A DNA stretch of 51,506 bases from Desulfovibrionaceae bacterium (GTDB lineage: Bacteria > Desulfobacterota > Desulfovibrionia > Desulfovibrionales > Desulfovibrionaceae): the NCBI GenBank assembly GCA_016932995.1, contig JAFGBU010000012.1, positions 1-51,506 of the forward strand, given 5' to 3'. The translations under genes were made by a program, and so were the position numbers. The first letter of the stretch is position 1. The number at the start of each line of letters is the position of its first letter. This document shows positions 16,501 through 23,347 of the stretch, piece after piece. A model generated the notes under the pieces. That model was given only the letters and a program-made list of their open reading frames with translations, was not told the origin of the DNA and made no database searches.

Positions 16501-16830
16501 CTGGTCGGCGTGGTGGTCAACAACGCCATCCTCATCGTGCACCAGTCCCTGAACAACATGCGCGACCAGGGCATGGACCGCCGCGAGGCCGTGCTCCTGG
16601 CCACGCGCACCAGGCTCAGGCCGATCTTCATGTCCGCCACGACCTCGATATTCGGCATGCTGCCCCTGGCCGTGGCCCCGGGCCCGGGCTCGGAGCTCTA
16701 CCGCGGCCTGGGCGCGGTGGTCTTGGGCGGCCTGGCCCTGTCCACGGTGTTCACGGTCTTTGTCATCCCCTGCCTGATGATGTTCTTCGCGCGCATGGAG
16801 GCCGTGGGCAGGCCCCAGGCCGGTCCATAG
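13588..16830 (+). CDS. RND-family efflux transporter permease
   Basis: 1080 aa, the full length for an HAE-1 type pump with 12 TM segments and two periplasmic loops. It opens MDPVKFSINNPVTVLVGVIL, followed by RWTGATPYEIERDVIEEQEK. TM4 carries GMLVDNAIVVLENIDRH, in which the first of the paired proton-relay Asp residues is kept and the second is Asn, as in many relatives. The second half has LLAVVITYLLMSALFGNFMY, GVVVNNAILIVHQSL and SATTSIFGMLPLAVAPG. A moderately long cytoplasmic insert (about 490-560) separates the halves. The substrate is unknown; the MarR partner suggests small hydrophobic toxicants. Confidence 0.95.
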   Translation: MDPVKFSINNPVTVLVGVILVVLFGFIAVGSLPYQLSPSVTEPEITVTTRWTGATPYEIERDVIEEQEKVLKGVPGLIELESECFNGEGRITLRFSIGTDVDNALLRVSNKLNEVPEYPEGMDQPIISATGSATSPVIWTIVQTLPGNKEPVEHFRTYIEDEVRQYLDRVPGVADLFIGGGTETEMHVIVDPEKLAAYGLTIVSLMDALKAENVSVSAGNMGVGRRDYRIRTPAEFHSPEEIEDMVISSSGEYRVRLRDVGRAELGHEKRSVAMLHNGVPGMVIGVKPEPGANVLTLTDRVQEVVDQLNAGKLKEKGLKLYWAHDQRPYINGAIDLVKENILIGGFLAVIVLFAFLQSVSSTLIVALAIPVSVIGSFIIFGAAGRTLNVVSMAGISFAVGMLVDNAIVVLENIDRHRRMGKTPFLSAYDGTREVWGAVVASTLTTVAVFLPVVFIQEEAGQLFKDIAIAVTCAIILSLFVSVLLIPMLANQLFSLSLRRAGRAQGLAAALGNHAQNALDLAKNAVKDTGLGRLFKNASKNGLSLRDNPLTRFGARAADRIMGLLDLAIRDWKTRLATVAGLTLASLLMVWAFFPKMEYLPQGNRNLVISILIPPPGLSYEENRAIGQYIYDQAAPHFDKDVGGVPGIKEMFFVAAPTINLFGAVSDHEDRAGELVPFFNSIMHSIPGMYGVSMQASIFEQGIGKGRIVALDVSGPEMERLIAAAGTMYGIISQKIPGSQIRPLPSLELLYPEIRFHPLRDRVRAAGMSANDLALAVDVIMDGRQIGDYKEEGRKKIDLVLKSAEQAIDTPEVLYGSLVATPKGWAVPLQSLAEMERTYGISQIRHLERQRTITLQVTPPLDVPLQQAMETIESQVLPAVKAMGLLKGVDVRMSGAADKLTVTRQAMQWNFLLAVVITYLLMSALFGNFMYPLIIMFTVPLAWAGGFLGLKLENWLIAPQALDVLTMLGFVILVGVVVNNAILIVHQSLNNMRDQGMDRREAVLLATRTRLRPIFMSATTSIFGMLPLAVAPGPGSELYRGLGAVVLGGLALSTVFTVFVIPCLMMFFARMEAVGRPQAGP

Positions 16831-16880
16831 CCGCTCGAACCCTTTTCTTTTTCTTTTCGGAAGGGTAAAACTTCGGCCGT

Positions 16881-18917
16881 ATGCGCATGTCCTTCAACGC
16901 CAAGCTGGCCCTGCTCATCTCCGGGGCCCTGGTCCTGTCCACGGTGGCCGTGAGCCTGTTCACCGGCTACTCGGTGGAGCGGTCCATGGGCGCCGAGGCC
17001 GAGAAGTCGGCCAGAAACGCCATGGGCCTGGTTTTGCAGAGCATAGAGGGCCAGTACGAGAGCCTGACCGCCTACCGGGAGCAGACCCTGAAGATGCGCC
17101 GGGAGCAGATGCAGAACGTGTCCAGGTCCCTGGTCGCGGCCCTGGACCACTTCTATGAGCTCCAGGAGCGGGGCGGGCTGAGCGAGGCCCGGGCAAAGGC
17201 CTCGGCCCTCAAGTACCTGCGCAGCGTGCGCTACGGCAACGACGACTACTTCTTCACCTACAACCTGGACATGGTCGCCATCTCCCACCCGGACCCCAAG
17301 GTCATGGGCCGGGACATGTCCGGGTTCAGGGACGCCAAGGGCTGCCTGGTCATGCCCAAGATCAAGGAGCTGATCACCAAGCACGGCAGCGGGTTCCTCG
17401 ATTTCTGGTTCTGGCGGCTCAACGACCCCGAGCCCTCGCCCAAGCTGGGCTACGTGTTTCTGTACCCCAAGTGGAACTGGATAATCGGCACCGGCGTGTA
17501 CATAGACGACGTGGACCGGGAGGCGGCCCGCAGGCTGGGGGAGATCAAGGACGACCTGTCCTGGGCCCTGGACAGGGTGCGCATCGCCCAAAGCGGGTTC
17601 GTGTTCGTGGTCGACGGCGCGGGCGGCGAGGTGGTCATCTCGGCCAGGTCGCGCGACCCGGGCTTTCTGTCCGAGGACTTCAAGGCCAAGGAGCTCCTCT
17701 CCAGGCTGGTCCAGGGCGCCAGGGCCGCGGCGGGCGGCTTCACCTGCCGCTGCGCCGCGGCCCTGGACCGGGGCCCTGAAAGGGTCTGGATGCTGGAGTC
17801 CAGGCGCTTCGAGCCCCTGGACTGGTACGTGGTCTCCGCAGTGCCCGAGAGCGAGCTCGAGGCCCCGGGCCGCAGGCTGATGATGCATCTGGCCTGGATA
17901 AACGCCGCGATCCTGGTCCTGGGCCTGGCCTTTGCCTCGTTTTTGGGCCGCAGGCTGACCAGGCCGCTGAGGACCCTGACCTCTTACGCCGGGGGTCTTC
18001 CGGAGCGCGACTTCAGGCTCTCGGAAACGGCCCTGGCCGCGGTCAGGGACATGGAGCAGCGCTACCGCGACGAGGTCGGCCGTCTGGCCGGGTCCTTCCT
18101 GGCCATGGAGCGGGCCCTGCAGGACTACATCCAGGACCTCAAGCTGACCACGGCCGCCAAGGAGCGCATCGAGTCCGAGCTCAGGATCGCCCGGGACATC
18201 CAGATGGGCATCATCCCCAAGCTGTTCCCGCCCTTTCCCGAGCGCACCGAGTTCGAGATCTACGCCAGCATAGAGCCCGCCCGGGAGGTGGGCGGCGACC
18301 TGTACGACTTCTTTTTCCTGGACCGGGACAGGTTCTTCTTCCTGATCGGCGACGTCTCGGGCAAGGGCGTGCCCGCGGCCCTGTTCATGGCCGTGACCAA
18401 GACCCTGGTCAAGGCCACGGCCGAGCGGGGCCTGGGCCCGGGCGAGGTTTTGACCAAGGTCAACGCCGACCTGAGCGAGAACAACGAGTCGTGCATGTTC
18501 GTGACCCTGTTCTGCGCCCTGATCAACCTGGCCACGGGCGAGGTGCGCTACGCCAACGCGGGCCACAATCCGCCCCTGGTCCTGCCCCGCCAGGGGCCGG
18601 CCAGGATGCTCGCCGGCCGCAACCAGATAGTGGCCGGGGCCATGCCCGGCGCGGCCTACGCCACGGACCTCCTGCGCCTTGAGCCGGGCGAGGCCCTGTT
18701 TTTGTACACCGACGGGGTGACCGAGGCCATGGACGCCTCACAGGCCATGTACGGCGAGGACAGGCTCATGGAGGTCGTGGACCGGGCGCGCTCCCTGGGG
18801 GCCAGGGAGCTGGTCTCCGCGGTCAACGCCTCCATCTCCGGGTTCGCCGGCGGGGCGGAGCAGTCCGACGACATCACCATGCTGGCCATCAGGTATCTGG
18901 GCCCGCCCTCGGGCTGA
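16881..18917 (+). CDS. Cache-HAMP-SpoIIE (PP2C-type) membrane phosphatase
   Basis: 678 aa (ATG 16881; 16887 also possible). TM1 lies at about 8-28. A periplasmic Cache region follows (about 35-330) with RYGNDDYFFTYNLDMVAISH and GYVFLYPKWNWIIGTGVYID, typical of single-Cache-2, then a second Cache-like lobe (SGFVFVVDGAGGEVVISARS). TM2 is at about 333-355, with HAMP to about 410. The SpoIIE/RsbU phosphatase at 440-675 has REVGGDLYDFF, GDVSGKGVPAALFMA, NAGHNPPLVL, LYTDGVTEAMDA and QSDDITMLAIRY, keeping the metal-binding Asp residues. It probably dephosphorylates an anti-sigma antagonist in response to a small periplasmic ligand. No STAS or RsbW-like partner is nearby. It is 50 bases after the RND gene. 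Confidence 0.92.
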   Translation: MRMSFNAKLALLISGALVLSTVAVSLFTGYSVERSMGAEAEKSARNAMGLVLQSIEGQYESLTAYREQTLKMRREQMQNVSRSLVAALDHFYELQERGGLSEARAKASALKYLRSVRYGNDDYFFTYNLDMVAISHPDPKVMGRDMSGFRDAKGCLVMPKIKELITKHGSGFLDFWFWRLNDPEPSPKLGYVFLYPKWNWIIGTGVYIDDVDREAARRLGEIKDDLSWALDRVRIAQSGFVFVVDGAGGEVVISARSRDPGFLSEDFKAKELLSRLVQGARAAAGGFTCRCAAALDRGPERVWMLESRRFEPLDWYVVSAVPESELEAPGRRLMMHLAWINAAILVLGLAFASFLGRRLTRPLRTLTSYAGGLPERDFRLSETALAAVRDMEQRYRDEVGRLAGSFLAMERALQDYIQDLKLTTAAKERIESELRIARDIQMGIIPKLFPPFPERTEFEIYASIEPAREVGGDLYDFFFLDRDRFFFLIGDVSGKGVPAALFMAVTKTLVKATAERGLGPGEVLTKVNADLSENNESCMFVTLFCALINLATGEVRYANAGHNPPLVLPRQGPARMLAGRNQIVAGAMPGAAYATDLLRLEPGEALFLYTDGVTEAMDASQAMYGEDRLMEVVDRARSLGARELVSAVNASISGFAGGAEQSDDITMLAIRYLGPPSG

Positions 18918-18946
18918 GCGGCGCGCAACATCGATCGGAGAGGGAC

Positions 18947-19375
18947 ATGCGGGACAAGTTCAAGGACCTGGCCGAGGTCATCGAGGAGATTCCCTTTGAC
19001 AGCTTTCTGGGCATCAGGGTCGAGGAGCTGCGCGAGGGATACGCCCGGCTCAGGCTGCCGTTCCGGCCCGAGCTGGTCGGGGACAAGAGGCGTCCGGCCC
19101 TGCACGGCGGGGTGGTCTCCACCCTGGTGGACACCTGCGGCGGGACCGCGGTCTGGGCCTCGTGCGCCGTGGGCGACCGCATCGCGACCATAGACATCCG
19201 CGTGGACTACCTCCGGCCGGCCCCGGGCCGGGACCTGGTGGCCGAGGCCGAGGTCAAGCTTCTGGGCAACCGGGTGGGCAACGCCCACGTCCTGGTCTAC
19301 GCCGCGGACAGCCCGGAAGAGATCGTGGCCGAGGGGCGCGGGGTCTACAACATCCGCAAGGCCGGGCGCGCCTAG
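18947..19375 (+). CDS. PaaI-family hotdog thioesterase
   Basis: 142 aa of the acyl-CoA thioesterase hotdog fold. The signature ALHGGVVSTLVDTCGGTAVW holds the helix with the catalytic Asp (VDTCGG) and the HGG turn, followed by TIDIRVDYLRPAPGRDLVAE and a C-terminal strand EEIVAEGRGVYNIRK. The enzyme would hydrolyse an aromatic or short acyl-CoA; the substrate cannot be told from sequence. It follows the SpoIIE phosphatase by 29 bases with GGAGAGGGAC before its ATG, so the two may be cotranscribed. It converges on slyD, 17 bases away. Confidence 0.88.
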   Translation: MRDKFKDLAEVIEEIPFDSFLGIRVEELREGYARLRLPFRPELVGDKRRPALHGGVVSTLVDTCGGTAVWASCAVGDRIATIDIRVDYLRPAPGRDLVAEAEVKLLGNRVGNAHVLVYAADSPEEIVAEGRGVYNIRKAGRA

Positions 19376-19392
19376 CCCGCCGGGCCCGGGGC

Positions 19393-19821
19393 CTAGAATA
19401 TCTCGATCAGCTCGAGCTCGAAGGTCAGGTCCCTGCCGGCCAGGGGGTGGTTGCCGTCCAGGACCAGGGACCCTTCCTTGATCTCCCTGACGGTTACGTG
19501 GGCCACGCCTCCGTTGTCCAGCCGGACCTCGAGCATCATGCCCTCCTCCGGGGTGATGTGCGGCGGGACCTGGGTGTTGTCCACCTCGATGAGCAGCTCC
19601 TCGTTGAACTGGCCGTAGGCCTCCTCGGCCGGGATGGACACGGTCTTGGAGTCTCCGGGGTTCATGCCGGTCACGGCCTTCTCGAACCCGGGGATGACCA
19701 TGCTCTGGCCGATGGTGAACTCCAGGGGCTCCCGCTCCAGGGATGAGTCGAAGATCGTGCCGTCCTCGAATCTGCCTTTGTAATGGACCTTGACGCTGTC
19801 GCCCGGCTTTGCCTGGGGCAT
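19393..19821 (-). CDS. slyD: FKBP-type peptidyl-prolyl isomerase, SlyD-like
   Basis: 142 aa. The split FKBP domain is clear: GDSVKVHYKGRFEDGTIFDS and LEFTIGQSMVIPGFEKAVTG, then the inserted-flap chaperone domain VSIPAEEAYGQFNEELLIEV to about residue 125, ending HPLAGRDLTFELELIEIF, the return of the FKBP strand. It assists folding by proline isomerisation. The His-rich metal-binding tail of E. coli SlyD is missing, so a nickel-delivery role is less likely even though hypF is in the window. It lies 49 bases after trpS in the same direction, with AGGAGG in its leader. Confidence 0.93.
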   Translation of the reverse strand: MPQAKPGDSVKVHYKGRFEDGTIFDSSLEREPLEFTIGQSMVIPGFEKAVTGMNPGDSKTVSIPAEEAYGQFNEELLIEVDNTQVPPHITPEEGMMLEVRLDNGGVAHVTVREIKEGSLVLDGNHPLAGRDLTFELELIEIF

Positions 19822-19870
19822 GTCGCCTCCTTGATTCAGCTGCGGGGGGGCAAGACGCCCTCCACCCTTG

Positions 19871-20872
19871 TTACAGGTCGTATTGGAAATTGAGCCGCTC
19901 GCGCACCCGGCGCATGGTCCGGCGCGAGAACTCCCTGGCCCGGTCGTTGCCTCGGGCCAGGATGGACATCAGCCGGTCCGGGTCGCCCTCCAGGGCCGCC
20001 CGGCGCGCGTGGATCGGGCCCAGAAAGCGCTCCATGGACTCGATCAGCAGTTTCTTGCAGTCCACGCAGCCCCAGGACGCGGCCAGGCAACCCTCGCGTA
20101 TCTCGGCGCACTTGGCCGCGTCGGTCATGAGCCTGTGGTAGGGGAACAGGTTGCAGACCTCGGGGTCGCCGGGGTCGGTCTTGCGCATCCGGGCCTTGTC
20201 CGTGAGCATGCCCATGACCTTGGGCCGGACCTGGTCCATGGTCTCGGACAGGTAGATGCCGTTGCCGTAGCTCTTGCTCATCTTGCGGCCGTCCAGGCCG
20301 GGCAGCTTGGCCTCCTCGGTGAGCAGGGCCTTGGGCTCGGGGAAGAGCTCGCCGTTCAAGTGGTTGAAGCGCCGGGCGATCTCCCGGGTGAGCTCCAGGT
20401 GCGGGAGCTGGTCCTGGCCCACGGGCACGGCCTCGGGCGTGTACATGAGGATGTCCGAGGCCATGAGCACGGGGTAGCCCAAAAACCCGTAGGTGTTCAG
20501 GTCCTTCTGGATCAGCTCCTGGCGCATCTCCTTGTAGGTCGGGTTGCGCTCCAGCCAGCTTAAGGGCGTGAGCATGGACAGGATCAGGTGCAGCTCGGCG
20601 TGCTCCTTGATCCGCGACTGCTGGAAGATGACGCATTTTTCCGGGTCCAGGCCCGAGGCGATCCAGTCCTTGACCAGCTCGGGCACAAAGCCCTTGATCA
20701 TGCGCGGATCAGCGTACTCGCTGGTCATGGCGTGCCAGTCGGCCACGAAGAAGAAGCAGTCGTACTCGGCCTGCAATCTGACCCAGTTGACCAGCACGCC
20801 GAAGAAGTGGCCCAGGTGGAGCGGCCCGGTGGGCCGCATTCCGGAGACGATGCGTTTTTTTCCCTGTGTCAT
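19871..20872 (-). CDS. trpS: Tryptophanyl-tRNA synthetase with iron-sulfur-type Cys motif
   Basis: 333 aa class I synthetase charging tRNA-Trp. The HIGH-type motif is in SGMRPTGPLHLGHFFGVLVN and the KMSKS motif in DGRKMSKSYGNGIYLS. A C-terminal region has Cys residues with the spacing C-x21-C-x6-C-x2-C (from EVCNLF to CVDCKK, about residues 238-270), almost the C-x22-C-x6-C-x2-C motif that binds a 4Fe-4S cluster in Thermotoga TrpRS. An additional Cys lies 7 residues before the second. The C-terminus LARGNDRAREFSRRTMRRVR is typical. It follows the M50 protease gene by 24 bases; slyD comes next. Confidence 0.96.
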   Translation of the reverse strand: MTQGKKRIVSGMRPTGPLHLGHFFGVLVNWVRLQAEYDCFFFVADWHAMTSEYADPRMIKGFVPELVKDWIASGLDPEKCVIFQQSRIKEHAELHLILSMLTPLSWLERNPTYKEMRQELIQKDLNTYGFLGYPVLMASDILMYTPEAVPVGQDQLPHLELTREIARRFNHLNGELFPEPKALLTEEAKLPGLDGRKMSKSYGNGIYLSETMDQVRPKVMGMLTDKARMRKTDPGDPEVCNLFPYHRLMTDAAKCAEIREGCLAASWGCVDCKKLLIESMERFLGPIHARRAALEGDPDRLMSILARGNDRAREFSRRTMRRVRERLNFQYDL

Positions 20873-20896
20873 GTCCGCTTGCTTTTGGAGTTGAGG

Positions 20897-21559
20897 TTAC
20901 ATTTGGATCCGCAGCAGCTCGGCGGCCTTTTCTATGACCGGAAATATGAGCGCGCCCAGGATGTTGAGTCCGAAGATGTTGCTTGCGACCACCAGCCCCA
21001 GGATCAGGAGCACGCCGTATCTGCCGAAGGACAGGTACTTGTAGGCCAGCCGCCTGGGCAGAAATCCGGCCAGGATGTTGGCCCCGTCAAGGGGCGGGAT
21101 GGGCACGAGGTTGAAGACCCCCAAAATCAGGTTCACGAACACCCCGGCCTGGGACATGGCCGCCGCGGCCCAGAGCAGGTTGAAGACGAGCGAGTGCTCC
21201 TCGGGGACCGGGACCCTGAGCAGGGCCTTGTACAGGATCGCGAAGAGCACGGCCAGAATGAAGTTCGTGGCCGGTCCGGCCAGGGCGACCAGGAGCATGC
21301 CCCTTTGCGGGTCCTTGAAGTTGCGCGGGTCCACGGGCACGGGCTTGGCCCAGCCGATCTTGGCCACGAAGAAGATGATCGTGCCGATGGGGTCCAGGTG
21401 CTTGAGCGGGTTCAGGGTCAGCCGGCCGGCGTTCTTGGCCGTGGGGTCGCCCAAAAGGTAGGCCACGTAGCCGTGGGCCACCTCGTGGCAGGTCAGGGCC
21501 AGGAGCAGGGGGATGGCGAAGACGCTTATCTCCCGGATTATCTGCGAGACGTCGGGCAT
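20897..21559 (-). CDS. Site-2 protease family (peptidase M50) membrane protein
   Basis: About 220 aa from the ATG at 21559 (MPDVSQIIREISVFAIPLLL); a GTG at 21577 would add six residues, and neither has a clear ribosome site. Zinc motif HEVAHGYVAYLLGD lies in TM1, with AKNAGRLTLNPLKHLDPIGT after it, and the third ligand is in FNLVPIPPLDGANILAG. About six TM segments (for example LVALAGPATNFILAVLFAIL) are predicted. The family cleaves substrates within the membrane; this short form without PDZ or CBS domains has no known substrate. It heads the leftward unit M50-trpS-slyD, an association I recall from related genomes. Confidence 0.92.
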   Translation of the reverse strand: MPDVSQIIREISVFAIPLLLALTCHEVAHGYVAYLLGDPTAKNAGRLTLNPLKHLDPIGTIIFFVAKIGWAKPVPVDPRNFKDPQRGMLLVALAGPATNFILAVLFAILYKALLRVPVPEEHSLVFNLLWAAAAMSQAGVFVNLILGVFNLVPIPPLDGANILAGFLPRRLAYKYLSFGRYGVLLILGLVVASNIFGLNILGALIFPVIEKAAELLRIQM

Positions 21560-21636
21560 GGAATCTGCGGCTAGCACGAAGAGCGGCCCCGGGCAAGGGG
21601 AAACAGGCCGGGCCCAGGCCTGTCCTTGGGCCCGAT

Positions 21637-22011
21637 CTAGGCCCCGGCGGCCTTGTCCAGGGCCATCTTGACCTTGTCTTTCAGTTCGGCGAGGTCCACG
21701 GACTTGACCACGTAATAGTCGGCGGCGATGGACTTGAGGTCGTGCTGGAAGCTGTCGTAGGCCGTGCTCAGGATCACGGGCAGGTTCTGGTCCTGGGCCC
21801 TGATCTCCTGGAGCAGGTCCAGGCCGGAGCGGTTGACCCCGAGCTTGATGTCCAGGACCACGATGGTCGGGTCCTCCCGCTCGATGACGTCCAAGATGTC
21901 CTCCTCGCCGTCCGAGGTGACCACTTCGTAGCCCTCGGCTTCAAGCTCCTCCTGGTAGAGCATGCGGATGTGTTTTTCATCATCCACGACGAGGATGCGC
22001 GTCTGGCTCAT
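21637..22011 (-). CDS. Stand-alone CheY-like response regulator receiver
   Basis: 124 aa from ATG 22011, with AAGGAG 7 bases before it. It consists of a receiver domain only: acidic pair D10-D11 in ILVVDDEKHIRMLY, phospho-acceptor D54 in IVVLDIKLG, the Thr switch in LSTAYDS (T83) and Lys103 in YYVVKSVDL. There is no output domain, so it must act through a protein partner; no histidine kinase is adjacent. An insert VNRSGLDLLQEI after the acceptor Asp is usual for the class. A TTGACA promoter lies upstream at 22065-22060. Confidence 0.93.
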   Translation of the reverse strand: MSQTRILVVDDEKHIRMLYQEELEAEGYEVVTSDGEEDILDVIEREDPTIVVLDIKLGVNRSGLDLLQEIRAQDQNLPVILSTAYDSFQHDLKSIAADYYVVKSVDLAELKDKVKMALDKAAGA

Positions 22012-22038
22012 GATCCGCTCCTTGGCTTGCTTTCTTTT

Positions 22039-22065
22039 TATGTATTGCAGCGGGTCGGGTGTCAA
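22039..22065 (-). promoter_or_regulatory. Candidate promoter of the response-regulator gene
   Basis: On the minus strand TTGACA (22065-22060) is followed after 15 bases by TACATA (22044-22039), 28 bases before the start codon at 22011. The -35 box is perfect, the spacer is short and the -10 box is a 4-of-6 match. Confidence 0.45.
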
Positions 22066-22091
22066 CCGGGCGGCTTGAAGCGGAGCGCGTC

Positions 22092-22139
22092 CCACCCGGC
22101 GAGGTTCTTTTATTTTGTATACTACAGAAGGCCGGGTGG
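22092..22139. repeat. 9-bp inverted repeat around an AT-rich core
   Basis: CCACCCGGC (22092-22100) and GCCGGGTGG (22131-22139) are perfect inverted copies flanking 30 bases that are unusually AT-rich for this genome and contain GTATAC. The element lies in the 221-base divergent region between the response regulator and the sulfur-carrier gene, outside both predicted core promoters. A regulator-binding region or a transcribed hairpin are both possible. Confidence 0.4.
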
Positions 22140-22164
22140 CACCGCAAGGCCCAAGCCGGCCCGC

Positions 22165-22192
22165 TTGACAATTCGGGGCCCCGGGCTACAGT
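22165..22192 (+). promoter_or_regulatory. Candidate sigma-70 promoter of the sulfur-carrier/TtuA unit
   Basis: TTGACA (22165-22170), a 16-base spacer, then TACAGT (22187-22192), 40 bases before the ATG at 22233. The perfect -35 box and the position make it the best candidate for the three-gene unit downstream. Confidence 0.5.
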
Positions 22193-22232
22193 CCCTTGGC
22201 GGCCGGCCTTGGGCCTGTTGGAGAATATCTTG

Positions 22233-22430
22233 ATGATACGCGTGAGACTCGAACCGGACGGGAAGATTCTTGAGTTCCCGCGTCTGAACACCGTGCTCCA
22301 GCTCTTGAACAGGCTCGGGCTCAGGTTCAACCAGGTCCTGGTCATCAGGGGCCCGGAGCTGCTCACCAGGGACCGGCGGCTCTATGCCGGCGACGAGCTG
22401 ACCGTGCGCAGGGTGACCTCGGCGGGCTAG
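22233..22430 (+). CDS. ThiS/MoaD/TtuB-like small sulfur-carrier protein
   Basis: 65 aa, ATG 22233, with GGAG 10 bases upstream. The beta-grasp pattern is recognisable: MIRVRLEPDGKILEFP, TVLQLLNRLGLRFNQVLVIR and LTRDRRLYAGDELTVRRVTS, matching ubiquitin-like sulfur carriers that receive sulfur as a C-terminal thiocarboxylate. The C-terminus ends SAG rather than the canonical GG, so only the last Gly is retained. It is followed after 11 bases by a TtuA-type tRNA thiolase, which makes it the probable sulfur donor to tRNA 2-thiolation. No E1-like activating enzyme is encoded nearby. Confidence 0.8.
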   Translation: MIRVRLEPDGKILEFPRLNTVLQLLNRLGLRFNQVLVIRGPELLTRDRRLYAGDELTVRRVTSAG

Positions 22431-22441
22431 GGGGGCGGGTC

Positions 22442-23347
22442 TTGAAGTGCAAGAGCTGCCGGGAACCGGCCATGGTGGACCTGCCCAGCCACAACGCGGC
22501 CTTTTGCGGGCCGTGCTTTCTGCGCTACTTTTCGGGCCAGGTCCGGGCCGCGGTCAAGGCCCAGGCCATGTTCGGGCCCGGCGAGCGGATACTCGCCGCC
22601 CTGTCCGGGGGCAAGGACTCCCTGGCGCTGGCCAACGAGCTGCTCGAACAGGATTGCCGGGTCAGCGGGCTGTTCGTGGACCTGGCCATCCCCGGGTCCT
22701 CTGACCGGGCCAGGGCCGCGGTCGAGGACTTCTGCCGGGCCCGGGGCCTGGACCTGGTGGTCGTGGACCTGGCCGCCGAGGGCCTGGCCATCCCCGAGGT
22801 CAAGAGGCGGGTGCGCAGGCCGGTGTGCTCGGTGTGCGGCAAGATCAAGCGCCACTTCTTCAACCGCGCGGCCGCGCGCGGCGGGTTCGAGGTCCTGGCC
22901 ACGGGCCACAACCTGGACGACGAGGCGGCCAGGCTGCTGGCCAACACCCTGCGCTGGGACGGGGCCTACCTCTCGGACCAGGGCCCGCTGCTCCCGGCGG
23001 AGGACGGGTTCGTGCGCAAGGCAAAGCCCCTGTACAGGCTCACCGAGTACGAGACCGCGTGCTACTGCTTTCTCAAGGGCATAGAGGTCCACGACGCGCC
23101 CTGCCCCTACAGCCGCGGGGCCACCTTCACCTCCTACAAGCGGCTTTTGGACGATTTGGAGCACAACAGCCCGGGCAGCAAGTTCGCGTTTTACGACGGG
23201 TTCCTCAACAGGGGCCGGCCGGCCTTCGAGGCCCAACAGGCCGGGCTCGGCCAGGGCCTTTCCCCGTGTCCGGAGTGCGGCTCTCCGACCTCCGGGGACA
23301 TCTGCGGGGTCTGCCGGATCAGGCGGCTGCTGCGCGGGGAGGACTAG
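22442..23347 (+). CDS. TtuA/Ncs6-type tRNA 2-thiouridine synthetase
   Basis: 301 aa, beginning with TTG at 22442 after a G-rich ribosome site (GGGGGGCGGG); the Cys residues right at the start justify this choice. Zinc fingers frame the protein: C3-C6-C22-C25 at the N-terminus and CPECGSP...CGVC at the C-terminus. The PP-loop LSGGKDS (54-60) activates the tRNA base with ATP. C129, C132 (CSVCGK) and C221 (APCPYS) match in spacing the three Cys residues that bind the 4Fe-4S cluster in TtuA. GHNLDDEA is the conserved family motif. It transfers sulfur to a uridine (U54 in TtuA, the wobble position in Ncs6); which site is used here cannot be told. It is cotranscribed with the ThiS-like carrier. Confidence 0.9.
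   Translation: MKCKSCREPAMVDLPSHNAAFCGPCFLRYFSGQVRAAVKAQAMFGPGERILAALSGGKDSLALANELLEQDCRVSGLFVDLAIPGSSDRARAAVEDFCRARGLDLVVVDLAAEGLAIPEVKRRVRRPVCSVCGKIKRHFFNRAAARGGFEVLATGHNLDDEAARLLANTLRWDGAYLSDQGPLLPAEDGFVRKAKPLYRLTEYETACYCFLKGIEVHDAPCPYSRGATFTSYKRLLDDLEHNSPGSKFAFYDGFLNRGRPAFEAQQAGLGQGLSPCPECGSPTSGDICGVCRIRRLLRGED

Noticed and set aside
14212-16542. A 776-codon open frame antisense to the RND permease
   Set aside because: Shadow of a real gene. His/Gly/Asp/Val-rich with no domain.
16831-16880. Terminator between the RND pump and the SpoIIE phosphatase
   Set aside because: Only a weak 6-bp ACCCTT/AAGGGT pair with a T-rich loop; not enough to call.
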